Positions 28,138 through 37,302 are shown, numbered from the stretch's first letter. The stretch is 64,000 nt of DNA from JAVBQJ01 sp031549115 (GCA_031549115.1 JAVBQJ010000031.1:1-64000), one strand, 5' to 3'. A program made the numbers and translations. The notes: generated by a model not told the origin, from the sequence alone.

Positions 28138-30480
28138 TTATCCTTTCATTTCCACAGTCACATGCAATCGGCGTACGGCACGGAGTTCCCAGAATAGATC
28201 GCGGGCATCGCGGAAATGCAGCTCCAGCTCTCCGGCTTCGGTCAGCCAGCGCGCCAGGCCGATCTCCCACTCCAGGAAACGGCCATAGTAATGGTCGCCG
28301 ATCAATTTCCCGTTCAACCACGCCTGGGCCCCGGCGCCGTCGTAGCGGGCGTGAATCACCAGATCTTCGAGCGTTTCGAGCAGCTCCGGAGTGACTGCGG
28401 CGCTGAGGATCACGCCGTCTTCCTCGTCGCGGCGCACGAATTCCAGAGCGGGCCGCACCGCTTTTTTCCAACGTCCGGCAAAGCGGTGCACTCCGAAGGC
28501 CGGAGTTCCGACCGGGGTGAATTCGGCTTCGGCGCCGGCTAAAGAACAGTCGCCGGGCACCAGCAGATCCAGGGTGAAATTTTCCCGGTCGGTGAGCGCG
28601 ACGGCTTCAACCCGGTTCGGAGCCGCGGTCCGGCTTTCCAGCCAGTTCAGATCGCTGAAAGCGACCCAGGGGCCGATCTCCCAGACCCGTCCGGCGCGTT
28701 CGCTATCCACCAACACCCAGCGCAGCGGTTCCGGGCCGGAGAATTCAGCGACTTCGATGCCACGGGAGGGAGAGCCCAGGAGTACAGTCTGATTCGGACT
28801 TTTGCGTTTGACCAGAAGTCCGGGAGTGGCACGGCAGACGGAGTCCCGGGGCAGAACCACTTCGGTTTCGGTGAATTCTTCGAGGGAAGCGTGGGCGATC
28901 ACCTGGGTTCCCATGCCGAAAGCGCGGCGGTCAAGCAGCGTCGCAGTCGAGTGGTCAAGGAAACAATGCGGCGCCAGGCGCACGAAAAAGGGCAGAATCT
29001 TGGTGCTCTGGGGCGGCATTTCCAATTGCGTCAGCTTCGGGTATTCGTGGTAGACTTCGCAGCCGAGCTGGTTGGGAGTCACCGCGATGCGGATGTCGCG
29101 CCGCCATTGCGAATGGATGTTGCTGACATTGCGTAAAAAAAGAAAGTTGCTGTCCGAGAGGTTCAGGCCGCAAGTGACCCTTGCCAGCGCCGGAACCGCC
29201 TCCCCGACATGCGCCTGCTGAGTCTCCTCGCGTCCGTAACCGGCGAAGAGATCGGCACTCTGCGGCTTCTCGCCGGGGTGGGCGAGGCCGCAGGCGGTGG
29301 CGGTGGCCCACTTGGCGTCGGGCCGAGCGCCGAGCAGTTCGGCTTCGAAGGCCCGGGCGAACCAGCCGAAGCGCTTCAAGGCGCGGTAGGAGGCGCGCAG
29401 GGTGCCGGCGGCGCTGACCGGGGCTTGAAAGTTCATGTCCCGCACCGGAATCATCGATTCATTGTCGTCGCCGTCGGTCTGGCCGTCGCAGAAGATGAAA
29501 AGGCCGACTCCGTTGGCACCTTCGGCCGCCGTCTGGTGGGTCAGGGCTTCGACCGAGGCGGCCGGGATGATGGGTCCCTGGTAGGTATTGGTGTTGCGGT
29601 AGGCCGGATAGTCGAAGAAACGCAGGAACATGCCGCTGCCGGTTTCGATGGTGATGTAAGGCCGCCCGTCCCGTTCATGGGGAGTAAAAGGAGCGAGTTC
29701 GCCGTCGGTCGCAAAACAGCTGGCCGGATAATGACCGCCGGTGGTGACGCAGTTGCCGAGCAGCGATTCCCGGTTCGGAATCTTGTTGATATCCACCAGC
29801 GGCAATTCGATTCCGGCTTCCCGGATCAATTTGCAGTAGAATTCGAGATGGCGGCGATTGGCTTCGGCATCGCCGCTGCCCCGCGGGATGTCATCGCCTT
29901 TGCAGCCGGCCGAACCGAGTTCGTTTTCCAGTTGCAGCATGATGATCGGACCGCCGGCGTCAATCAGCCGGGGTTTGGCGATTTCGATCAGCCGCCGGTA
30001 CCATTCGCCGGCATGGCGCAGATAGGCCGGATCGTTGCTGCGCAGCCGGCGCCCCAGCTTGTCGGCCAGCCAGTCCGGATAACCGCCGTTGCGGAATTCG
30101 CCGTGAACGAAGGGACCCATCCGGAAAATCGCGTACAGGCCGAGCTCCCCGATCAGATCGATGAAGGCGGCAAGGTCATGGTTGCCGGACCAGTCCCAGC
30201 GTTCTTCCTCCGGCTGGTGAAAACGCCAGACGCAGTAAAAGCTGACGGCATTGAGGCCTGCCGCCTTCATTGCCAGCAGCCGGTCGCGCCAGGCGAAACG
30301 GGCCAGACGCCCGTAACCGCAATCGCCGGCGAAGAGAAACCGTTTGCGGCCGTCGATGAGCAAGGCGTCTTCTCCGACCTGTACCCGGGAAAGCCGGCCG
30401 GGCAGAATATTCAGAATTGACGTGCAGTCGTCGATGATAGCCGTTGCGGGCGGAGCAACCTGGATGCTGGATTCGTTCAT
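28138..30480 (-). CDS. GH35 beta-galactosidase-like glycosidase
   Basis: 780 residues without an obvious signal peptide. The GH35 barrel is clear: GLNAVSFYCVWRFHQPEEER, IFRMGPFVHGEFRNGGYPDW, then GGPIIMLQLENELG with acid/base E187 and PYITIETGSG with likely nucleophile E279. The C-terminal half has beta-sandwich domains. First gene of the operon from promoter 30523-30551, divergent from the GntR regulator at 30676. It probably removes terminal beta-galactose from oligosaccharides; together with DUF4091/GH123 this fits a mucin- or glycan-type substrate (inference). Confidence 0.88.
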   Translation of the reverse strand: MNESSIQVAPPATAIIDDCTSILNILPGRLSRVQVGEDALLIDGRKRFLFAGDCGYGRLARFAWRDRLLAMKAAGLNAVSFYCVWRFHQPEEERWDWSGNHDLAAFIDLIGELGLYAIFRMGPFVHGEFRNGGYPDWLADKLGRRLRSNDPAYLRHAGEWYRRLIEIAKPRLIDAGGPIIMLQLENELGSAGCKGDDIPRGSGDAEANRRHLEFYCKLIREAGIELPLVDINKIPNRESLLGNCVTTGGHYPASCFATDGELAPFTPHERDGRPYITIETGSGMFLRFFDYPAYRNTNTYQGPIIPAASVEALTHQTAAEGANGVGLFIFCDGQTDGDDNESMIPVRDMNFQAPVSAAGTLRASYRALKRFGWFARAFEAELLGARPDAKWATATACGLAHPGEKPQSADLFAGYGREETQQAHVGEAVPALARVTCGLNLSDSNFLFLRNVSNIHSQWRRDIRIAVTPNQLGCEVYHEYPKLTQLEMPPQSTKILPFFVRLAPHCFLDHSTATLLDRRAFGMGTQVIAHASLEEFTETEVVLPRDSVCRATPGLLVKRKSPNQTVLLGSPSRGIEVAEFSGPEPLRWVLVDSERAGRVWEIGPWVAFSDLNWLESRTAAPNRVEAVALTDRENFTLDLLVPGDCSLAGAEAEFTPVGTPAFGVHRFAGRWKKAVRPALEFVRRDEEDGVILSAAVTPELLETLEDLVIHARYDGAGAQAWLNGKLIGDHYYGRFLEWEIGLARWLTEAGELELHFRDARDLFWELRAVRRLHVTVEMKG

Positions 30481-30522
30481 TTTTTTCGATTCGTCCTGAA
30501 ATGATGGTTTGTTCTACATGCT

Positions 30523-30551
30523 ATTATAGTGAATTCCCGGTGAAAAAGCAA
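30523..30551 (-). promoter_or_regulatory. Promoter of the GH35 operon
   Basis: Minus strand: TTGCTT (30546-30551), 17-bp spacer, TATAAT (30523-30528). The -35 box and the spacer core CCGGGAAT are shared with the cassette D promoter at 44975-45003. Confidence 0.75.
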
Positions 30552-30554
30552 CCG

Positions 30555-30610
30555 TTTTCAATGATTTTTTCAATGATTTTTTAATAAAAGACATTGAAAA
30601 TTATTGAAAT
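30555..30610. promoter_or_regulatory. Repeated operator-like elements between divergent promoters
   Basis: Direct repeats TTTTCAATGAT (30555-30565 and 30567-30577, 12 bp apart) face inverted copies CATTGAAAA (30592-30600) and ATTGAAA (30603-30609). They lie upstream of the GH35 -35 box and overlap the -35 region of the regulator. This fits a GntR protein that activates one side and controls its own gene on the other. Confidence 0.55.
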
Positions 30611-30622
30611 GTTGTTTATATT
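30594..30622 (+). promoter_or_regulatory. Probable promoter of the cassette C GntR regulator
   Basis: TTGAAA (30594-30599), 17-bp spacer, TATATT (30617-30622), ~54 bp before the ATG. Confidence 0.55.
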
Positions 30623-30675
30623 GATTGAAAAGGAAAATGATTGCCGCAATCGAAGCGAACTTTGGGAGGACCGCC

Positions 30676-31743
30676 ATGAACGAAGCCGAGCTGAAGCAGC
30701 AGATCTGCCGCTATCTCCAGTCGCTGGAGCTGCCTGCCGGCAGCCAGTTGCCCACCGAGACCAAACTGTGCATGAAGTTCGGCGTGACCCGCTATCAGGC
30801 GCGCAAGGTGATGAGTGAACTGATTACCGAGCACGGCTGGGTCAAAATCCAGGGTTCCGGCACCTATCTGCCCGGCGGCAGCCGGGTGAACCGCCCCATC
30901 GAAAAAGTGATCGTGCTGGTGGCTCCCTATTCACAGAATTTGCCGCTGCAGTTGATGAAAGCGCACTCTTTTGCCGTGGAGCATGGTTATGAACTGCAGC
31001 TCTTCGGCATCAGCCATGATTCCGTGGAGTATGAAAACGAGTGTCTGCAACTGCTGTTGAGCCGGCGCATCTACGCGCTGATCATCGAACCCCATCCGGG
31101 AAATCCGGAAAGCTTTCCACTGATCGATCAATTTGTCGAACAGGGTACCCGGGTGGTGCTGTTGAACTGTCCCGAAGAGAAAATCGGTCAGTACCGCGTC
31201 TTCGGGTTTGATTATCATCGGGCCGGATATATGGCGATGGTGGACCTGATGCGCCAGGGAGTGGAACGGATTCTGCATATGTGTCGACTGGACAGCATCG
31301 CCTGGCAGCATGGGCAGTTCCGCCGCGGCATGGAGGAAGCGGCTCAGGATTTTCATTTCCCGCTGGAACATGTGGCGGCCAATCTGGCGTTGGATGTGAG
31401 AAATTTCGTCTGGCGCTGGTTGCCTGAAAATTTCGAATTTCCGCTGCATTCCCGTTGCGGCTATATCGACGACAACAACCCGTTTGAAGCCAGCTACTGT
31501 CATATGCTGCTGCAGGCGGCCGGAATCACCGATTCGCCGGTGATTTCGGTTTATACTCACGGCTATGCCCAGCCCTGCCGGATGCTTCTCTTTGACTCCG
31601 AGGCGCGTTTCTTCGAAACGGTCCGGATTCTGATCGAGTCTCCGCTGGCGGCACTGCCCGCGGAACGCAACTTCAAGCCGGAGCTGAAGATGCCGTCGGA
31701 TATGGGAAATTCCGTCACCAGTCTGGTCATGGGTTACTTCTGA
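30676..31743 (+). CDS. GntR-family regulator with sugar-binding-like domain, cassette C
   Basis: 355 residues. Winged helix at residues ~3-70 (LKQQICRYLQSLELPAGSQL, PTETKLCMKFGVTRYQARKV, GWVKIQGSGTYLPGG), then a LacI-like effector domain (KVIVLVAPYSQNLPLQLMKA ... FGFDYHRAGYMAMVDLMRQG). The GGGAGGA 7 nt before ATG 30676 fixes the start; an in-frame ATG at 30625 lies too close to the predicted -10. It diverges from the GH35 operon, with TTCAATG-type repeats between them. Confidence 0.9.
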   Translation: MNEAELKQQICRYLQSLELPAGSQLPTETKLCMKFGVTRYQARKVMSELITEHGWVKIQGSGTYLPGGSRVNRPIEKVIVLVAPYSQNLPLQLMKAHSFAVEHGYELQLFGISHDSVEYENECLQLLLSRRIYALIIEPHPGNPESFPLIDQFVEQGTRVVLLNCPEEKIGQYRVFGFDYHRAGYMAMVDLMRQGVERILHMCRLDSIAWQHGQFRRGMEEAAQDFHFPLEHVAANLALDVRNFVWRWLPENFEFPLHSRCGYIDDNNPFEASYCHMLLQAAGITDSPVISVYTHGYAQPCRMLLFDSEARFFETVRILIESPLAALPAERNFKPELKMPSDMGNSVTSLVMGYF

Positions 31744-32245
31744 GAAGGCCGGAAATGGTTTTTCCGCCTGACATGGCGGAGACGATCGGAAAGATAAATA
31801 CACCGTTTCCGGTATGAGATTCGATACTTTTCAGCGGAGAAAAAAGGTTGGCGATGACATCATCAATACCCTTGCGGCGTATTGCTCATAGCCGCAGGCA
31901 CCATGCCCGTTTGAAGGACGATTGGACAAATTGTTTTACGCCACGGGAAACCGGTTTGGCAGCATCGCGGCAATCGCGTCTGGCGCACCGCCACCGCCGG
32001 GTGCCGACGGTGATGCTGTATACCGGAGCCACTCCGGTCAGAATATATTCCGAACATTCCGTAACGGCAAACGAAATCTCCCAGCAGCCGAACCAGCGGT
32101 TCAGGCCGACATGGAAACACAACCCATACTCCGGAGTCGAAGCGGAACAGCTGCAATACCAGCATAGGTCACCGGCAAACTGCATATTGTGATTTTCGTC
32201 GGTCGCGCGGACTGTGAACATAAAAAGCTTTTTCCGGGGGAGCTT
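31744..32245. other. 502-bp stretch without a convincing gene
   Basis: Frames of ~80-115 codons exist on both strands, but none has a good ribosome-binding site, recognisable motifs or clear advantage over the others. A minus-strand frame at 31886-32221 (rich in Cys and Trp) starts 24 nt after the small-protein stop and is the best candidate for a decayed gene. A hairpin with GGAAA/TTTCC arms lies just after the regulator stop (31746-31768). Confidence 0.4.
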
Positions 32246-32485
32246 TTACTTGTTGGCGTCGTTCTTCTGCAGGACTCCGGCTTCGAGAAGCTTGTCGATC
32301 AGCTGCTGCATGGAGTTGAAGGCTCCGAGGAATCCCTGCGGCGGCATGATGATGCGCAGATTGGATTCCGGCGTCGGATTCTCGCCTTCGCCGGGCTGCA
32401 GAGTCACAAAATCGAAGCGCACCATGCCGCCGGCAAAGTGAATCTGTCCGATTCCGTCCGCAAAAATTTCTTTCTTGTTTTCCAT
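32246..32485 (-). CDS. Small conserved-looking protein of unknown function (79 aa)
   Basis: ATG 32485 is preceded by AAGGAGAG at good spacing, so this is a real gene. The sequence MENKKEIFADGIGQIHFAGG continues through MVRFDFVTLQP and RIIMPPQGFLGAFNSMQQLI to DKLLEAGVL. The layout (short beta-rich half, 'R-I-I-M-P-P' strand, C-terminal amphipathic helix) recalls DUF3467-type small proteins, but I do not recognise it securely. No signal peptide or membrane segment, so cytosolic. It stands alone between cassettes C and D. Confidence 0.75.
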   Translation of the reverse strand: MENKKEIFADGIGQIHFAGGMVRFDFVTLQPGEGENPTPESNLRIIMPPQGFLGAFNSMQQLIDKLLEAGVLQKNDANK

Positions 32486-32647
32486 GATTCTCTCCTTTTT
32501 TCCCAAACGGGGTTACACTTGCTCCGGATCCTTGTGACCCGGTGGGCTTGACATCGGCATGTCATTTTTATTGTCAGCGACCGCCGATAAAAAGTAAATT
32601 AGCACGCTGAAGGGATGAAATCAAATATAATTGCGATTTCCGGAGCG

Positions 32648-32677
32648 AAAAAAAACCGCCCGCGTCTCCGACGGCGG
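32648..32677 (-). terminator. Rho-independent terminator of the cassette D operon
   Basis: On the minus strand a CCGCC(GTC)...(GAC)...GGCGG stem is followed by a run of eight T, 26 nt after the WbsX-like stop. Confidence 0.75.
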
Positions 32678-32702
32678 CAGATCATAGCGATAGCCGCGAT
32701 AG

Positions 32703-33851
32703 TTATAGCGCATATTCGCTCCGGACCGTACGCATGGCTTCCAGTATCCGGTTGCCCTGATGAACCGACGGCAACAGATACATGCCTTCGCTCCATTCGT
32801 TCCAGGCATTGACGATCACCGCCGGCGCCTCCTGCGCCAGGGCGTCGCAATAGAGCCCGGCAATGCGTTCCGGGGTATTGCCGGTCACGATCGGCTCGTA
32901 CCCGAGCTCCCGGAACGGCATCGGGAAATGGACCGCGCGGTTCCACCGCGGCGACACATCCAGCCCGGTGGTCACCACCGGAAAGTGCGGCAGCCCCCAC
33001 GCCGCCATGCGCCGCCAGCACCGATGATGCGACTCGATCACCTCGGAATAGTCATAAACCGGATGCGTTTCCGGGATTTCCCCATAACGCGGACTGCGGA
33101 CAATGTTGTAGGCGAACACCGCGTCGAATCCCATGCGTTCGGCCCACGGCACCCGATCGTAACCACAGCAGTAGACATTGTCGTTGCAGCACCCCACGTT
33201 GGCCAGCAGGAACAATTCGTGTCCGTGGCGGGCTGCAATCTGCCGCAGTTCGTTGACCATTGCGGCAACCTCCGCTTCGCCCCCCAATTCATCGCGCAGC
33301 AATTGCAGGTCGTAAATGCTGAACACCACCCGCCCGTCGATTTGCCAGTAATTCGGATGCGAAAAATACGTGCGGCAGCAATATTCGATCATCCGGCGGC
33401 AATCCTCCGGCGAATGACGCTGGGTGAGCCAGATCGTGGCGGTCTGGTTTTCCCTGCCGTTCATGCCCCGGTTGTGCTCGTCCAGCGCCGGCCAGCGCCC
33501 CCAATGGTGATTGGCCCACATCAGCGCGAACTCCAGCCGGTTCCGGTTGGGCGCCCGCAGGAACGCCTCCTCCAGCGGCCGCTGCAGAAATTGCTCGCCT
33601 TCGTACCAATACCAGTCAAAGAGAAACCCGTCGACCGCATGATCGGCCGCCCAATCGATCTGTTTCGCCATCCACTCCGGCGCCGCCTCATCGAAATAAC
33701 CCCATTGCGGCCGCAGCGGTTGGTTGTGCCCTTCGAAAAGCGGCCGGGTGCTCTGCAGCAGCCGCCATTCGCTGAAGCCGTCCCCGTACCAACGGCGGTA
33801 GTGTTCGTCGGGGTGCCAGCTGGGAAAGTAAATCGCAAAGGTCTTCGTCAT
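32703..33851 (-). CDS. WbsX/GH99-like glycan-acting protein
   Basis: 382 residues starting MTKTFAIYFPSWHPDEHYRR; motifs YFDEAAPEWMAKQIDWAADH, GFLFDWYWYEGEQFL and the C-terminal VNAWNEWSEGMYLLPS are the signature of the WbsX family (annotated as glycosyltransferase WbsX or GH99-like). GH99 members are endo-alpha-mannosidases or mannanases; WbsX proteins occur in O-antigen clusters. Being last in an operon of hydrolases, it more likely degrades than builds glycan. The ATG follows the GH95-like stop by 2 nt. No signal peptide. Confidence 0.85.
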   Translation of the reverse strand: MTKTFAIYFPSWHPDEHYRRWYGDGFSEWRLLQSTRPLFEGHNQPLRPQWGYFDEAAPEWMAKQIDWAADHAVDGFLFDWYWYEGEQFLQRPLEEAFLRAPNRNRLEFALMWANHHWGRWPALDEHNRGMNGRENQTATIWLTQRHSPEDCRRMIEYCCRTYFSHPNYWQIDGRVVFSIYDLQLLRDELGGEAEVAAMVNELRQIAARHGHELFLLANVGCCNDNVYCCGYDRVPWAERMGFDAVFAYNIVRSPRYGEIPETHPVYDYSEVIESHHRCWRRMAAWGLPHFPVVTTGLDVSPRWNRAVHFPMPFRELGYEPIVTGNTPERIAGLYCDALAQEAPAVIVNAWNEWSEGMYLLPSVHQGNRILEAMRTVRSEYAL

Positions 33852-33853
33852 TT

Positions 33854-36265
33854 TTATTCGTTCCATTCGATCGTATGTAGTTTCTTGCTCCGCGGCAGCT
33901 TCACCCGAATCCGCCGCAACCGGCAATTGGGGCCCCGTTCGACGCGAAACTCCGCCGGACGCCCCGGAACCCAGGCCGCGCTGACCAGCAGGTCGCCCTC
34001 GACCCGGAAGTGTTCGAATTCGGCCGCCTGCCGCAACGGCCAGGCGGGAAAAAGTTCGATCACATCGCCGCGCCGGCGCAGCAGCATTTCCGCGATCAGC
34101 GTGAGAAAATCGCCGCTGCCCTCCAACGCCGGAGCCGCAAATTTTTTCGCCTCCGGATTCGGCGAGGTGCTTCCGTAACAGCCGCACCACGGCTCCGTTT
34201 TCGGCATCCGTTCCGCTCCGGCGATCAGGTAGCCGCCGGGAATCCGGGCGAGGTTGCGCTCCGTATCCCGGAATGGCGCGATCACGCAGGCGTCGTGGCT
34301 GAACCAGCCGTTCGGTTTGGCGTAAGCCGCCAGAAACATCGGCCAATAACGCTGGTGAAACGCTTCCACCAGACCGAGCCGCAGCGCGCTCGCCGCCATG
34401 TGAAAACATTGCCACACGCATTGAAAATGCCACCCGCCCGGATTGGCGTAACTGATTTGCGCAATCGATTCCTCGATGTGTTGAAACGTGTCGCAATAGA
34501 GCGCGTCTCCGGGCTCGATTTCACCGCAGGGGAACACCGGATACAGGGCATTCGCCTGACTGATGTAGTGATCGGGGTTCACATTGCCGCCGTCCAGCAC
34601 GATCCGACGTCCGCGGCGGTCGGTTCCGGCGGGATACGCCGGCAGATGCGTCAGGAAATCGCGCCATTGCGCCGCCTCGCCGCCAAGTCCGAGCTCCTCC
34701 GCCATGTCCACGGCGGCGGTCAAATCGTAACGCAGCATCGAGACCGTCTGCACCGAGTCACCAGTATCCATCGCCTCCAGTTCACAGACATGGGTGAAAC
34801 GCCAATGCCACTCCGGACCCGACGTATCGGCCACCTCCCGGTAAAATTGCAGAATTTCCCGGAGAAACGGGTAAATGAGCTCCCGCAGCTGCCCGCGGTC
34901 GCGCCGGAATTGCCAGGCCCGACAGAAGATCAGCGCCACATAGGACCCCATCAGCGCGAAACGATAGGTGCCGACGCCGCCGAATACCGATCGTCCCCGC
35001 GTTTGAAACGCCATATCGAAATGCGCTCCGCCGACGCCGAAAACTTCACGCGCCAGCCGCCGGGCTTCGGGCAGAAACGAATGAAACGTTTCCAGATACC
35101 CCTGCGCCAACTCCGAATGGTTCAGGATATGCACCGGATACAACGGACATTGCGCGTTCTGGTCCAGATGCAGATCGCCATGCCAGGGGGAAACCTGCCG
35201 CGGACGCCGGGACGGCCCATAACACAGTCCGGTCAGTCCCGGAACCGGCGCCGGGCCGCAGGATACCGCCAGAACATACAGCGACCGGTAAAAACGCCGC
35301 TCCAAAGCCGCATCCTCCAGACGGATTCGGCTTTGCCGCCAGAAGCCGTGCCACCATCTGCGGCAGCGGCGCGCCAATCCGGCATACCCGTCTTGCTCCG
35401 CCCGGTCCAGACGCGACCGCGCCTCGACCGTAAGATCGTCCGCGTCGCAGTCGGAAACCACCGTGACAAAGCATTCCGAATCGCCGGCGATGTGCCAATG
35501 GCCGAAAGCGCCCTCCACCGTTGCCGTCACCGCTCCGGCGCGGTCCGGATGATACGCCGGGCGCAGCAGCTGCGGCAACAGCTCACGGTAAGCGACGGCG
35601 GGCCGTGAAACTACCCGTACCGCCACCACATAACGGACCGCCCCCGGCAGCTCCTGTTCCAGAAAAAGCGTGTTCCCCTCGCGCCGGAGGCGATGAGGAG
35701 CGATGCCGTCCTCCTCCGGCCGGGTCAGATACAGATGCTGATGAAAACCGGTAAACGGAGAAACATTCCGGATCCGGACGGCCATCACATCGTCGTCGCG
35801 GACGACCAGGGTGGATACCACCGGATGCGACAGATGCTTGTCCGCCCGAATGTCGAGTTCGCCGTCCCGCAGCTTCAATCGCCCGGTCAACGCCGGCATC
35901 GCGTTCGCTGTCCCGGACCCGGCGTCGCGCCCCATATCCCAGCTCAGCACGCAACAGCTTTTCGGGCCGGCCCCGGGCGGCGGCGGCATCGCGACTTCAC
36001 GGGCCGCAAATTCCGCGCCGGATGCGCCGCGGGAAGCCAGTGCTTCGGCCTCGGCGCGAGGCAGGACAGTGCCGGGCTGCGCGGTCCGCGCGTCGATCAC
36101 GTCGGCCTTGTTGACGATCCACTCGAGGTCGCCGGGAGCGCAAACCACAGCTCCGAGCGAGCCGTTGCCGAGCACGAAGCCATCCTGCCAGCAATACGGC
36201 ATATCGGAACGAACCAGGTCATGCTCCCGGGAGGGACACAAATCAGTACCGTTGCGTTGTTTCAT
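33854..36265 (-). CDS. GH95-like (alpha/alpha)6-barrel glycosidase
   Basis: 803 residues, no signal peptide. An N-terminal beta-sandwich (WQDGFVLGNGSLGAVV ... EWIVNKADVID) is followed by an (alpha/alpha)6 barrel and ends in the family-typical GSGDFLTLIAEMLLRRRGDV, then IELFPAWPL. GH95 contains alpha-L-fucosidases and alpha-L-galactosidases. The ATG at 36265 overlaps the TGA of the preceding gene (ATGA), which supports it over an ATG 21 nt upstream. Catalytic residues were not assigned. The family could be a GH95 relative rather than GH95 itself. Confidence 0.75.
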   Translation of the reverse strand: MKQRNGTDLCPSREHDLVRSDMPYCWQDGFVLGNGSLGAVVCAPGDLEWIVNKADVIDARTAQPGTVLPRAEAEALASRGASGAEFAAREVAMPPPPGAGPKSCCVLSWDMGRDAGSGTANAMPALTGRLKLRDGELDIRADKHLSHPVVSTLVVRDDDVMAVRIRNVSPFTGFHQHLYLTRPEEDGIAPHRLRREGNTLFLEQELPGAVRYVVAVRVVSRPAVAYRELLPQLLRPAYHPDRAGAVTATVEGAFGHWHIAGDSECFVTVVSDCDADDLTVEARSRLDRAEQDGYAGLARRCRRWWHGFWRQSRIRLEDAALERRFYRSLYVLAVSCGPAPVPGLTGLCYGPSRRPRQVSPWHGDLHLDQNAQCPLYPVHILNHSELAQGYLETFHSFLPEARRLAREVFGVGGAHFDMAFQTRGRSVFGGVGTYRFALMGSYVALIFCRAWQFRRDRGQLRELIYPFLREILQFYREVADTSGPEWHWRFTHVCELEAMDTGDSVQTVSMLRYDLTAAVDMAEELGLGGEAAQWRDFLTHLPAYPAGTDRRGRRIVLDGGNVNPDHYISQANALYPVFPCGEIEPGDALYCDTFQHIEESIAQISYANPGGWHFQCVWQCFHMAASALRLGLVEAFHQRYWPMFLAAYAKPNGWFSHDACVIAPFRDTERNLARIPGGYLIAGAERMPKTEPWCGCYGSTSPNPEAKKFAAPALEGSGDFLTLIAEMLLRRRGDVIELFPAWPLRQAAEFEHFRVEGDLLVSAAWVPGRPAEFRVERGPNCRLRRIRVKLPRSKKLHTIEWNE

Positions 36266-37302
36266 TTTGCGCTGTAACACTCCCATTGACGGTTATGGTC
36301 GAGCCGCGGCGACGCCACATACAGCATCCCCGGCATTCTGCTGTCGGCATAGGTTATCGCGATATTCCCCGGCGGGCACAGCGAGTCCGCCGAATCGGCG
36401 TCGCCGGCCAGCCACTCCCGGATCATCGCGCCGGTGCACCTGCCGTTGAAATCATGGCCGAACGCCGCCAGCCGCCGGCAGCGGCCGCGCGTCGTGGCGC
36501 ACTCCGGAAACCCGGTGATCCCGGCGGCGGTCAATTCCTGTTCCCAGGCCGATTGGGTCACATGATTGGTCAACACCTTCGGCAATGCGGATTCGAGTTC
36601 GAAACAGCGTCCCTGCAAGTATTGCGCGGCAAAGTTGCCGCCGTCCCGGTCGACGGCGACCAGGTTGACCGTGAAGCAGTAACGCCGGCACAGCGACTTT
36701 ACCTCCGCCACGGTGGCGCACTGCTGCAGCAGCAGCCGCAGCACCAGATCCGCACACAATACGGGGCCCGACGGGGGAGCCGCTCCGGTAACCAATTGCG
36801 AAGAAACCCCCAGGCTCAACCCGGCGGCGTTGACGCCGCGGTTGCCCCATACCGTTCCGGCGATCGGCAGCGTGATGAACGCATACCCGCGCTCGGGCCG
36901 CACTTTCACCAGCCCGGAGTAATAGCGGGCGCTGTCATCCAGCGCTCCGGCATTGGCCACGGCGCCGTCATCGAGCGTAATCAACAGACTGGAGCACTGC
37001 TCCGGCGCCCCGGCATAGTATTCGTACTGCCATGCCCGCAAGTTCAGGAGCAGGATCTCCTCGCACGAAAAACCGCTTCCCTCCGCGATGCCGTCGACTT
37101 CCTCGAGCAGCCAGGGCGCGTCGCGCATAAGCAGGTCGCGCTGCGTTTCGACCCACCGGAAAAAATCACCGTGCCGCGGCAAAGGCGTATACCCGGTCCG
37201 ACGCACCAGAATGTCGATGTTGCCCCGGATCGCCGCCTGAAATGTCTGTCCGGCCGCAAAGCCGAGTTGCCGCGGCGATCCGGAAAATTCGTGATATTGC
37301 AT
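36262..37302 (-). CDS. Acyl-CoA:6-APA acyltransferase-like Ntn hydrolase (peptidase C45 type)
   Basis: 346 residues. N-terminal G-S-P-R-Q-L-G-F-A-A-G-Q (the family 'G-x-x-y-e-x-G-x-x-x-G' pattern), then LLNLRAWQYEYYAGAPEQCS with C103 as the likely self-processed N-terminal nucleophile, and WGNRGVNAAGLSLGVSSQLV. This family cleaves or transfers amide-linked acyl groups. Start: ATG at 37302 overlaps the upstream TAA by one base (TAATG); downstream it overlaps the GH95-like gene by ATGA. No signal peptide. An amidohydrolase inside a glycosidase operon suggests the substrate carries an N-acyl or amide group; this is inference. Confidence 0.85.
   Translation of the reverse strand: MQYHEFSGSPRQLGFAAGQTFQAAIRGNIDILVRRTGYTPLPRHGDFFRWVETQRDLLMRDAPWLLEEVDGIAEGSGFSCEEILLLNLRAWQYEYYAGAPEQCSSLLITLDDGAVANAGALDDSARYYSGLVKVRPERGYAFITLPIAGTVWGNRGVNAAGLSLGVSSQLVTGAAPPSGPVLCADLVLRLLLQQCATVAEVKSLCRRYCFTVNLVAVDRDGGNFAAQYLQGRCFELESALPKVLTNHVTQSAWEQELTAAGITGFPECATTRGRCRRLAAFGHDFNGRCTGAMIREWLAGDADSADSLCPPGNIAITYADSRMPGMLYVASPRLDHNRQWECYSAK

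Noticed and set aside
31886..32221. 111-codon minus-strand frame as a gene
   Set aside because: No ribosome site or known motif, and overlapping frames of similar length exist on both strands; kept only as a possible relic.
32548..32572. TGACAT-CGGC-ATGTCA palindrome followed by TTTTTATT as a terminator
   Set aside because: The stem is only 6 bp and no plus-strand gene precedes it; it might equally be an operator for the small protein. Too weak to list.
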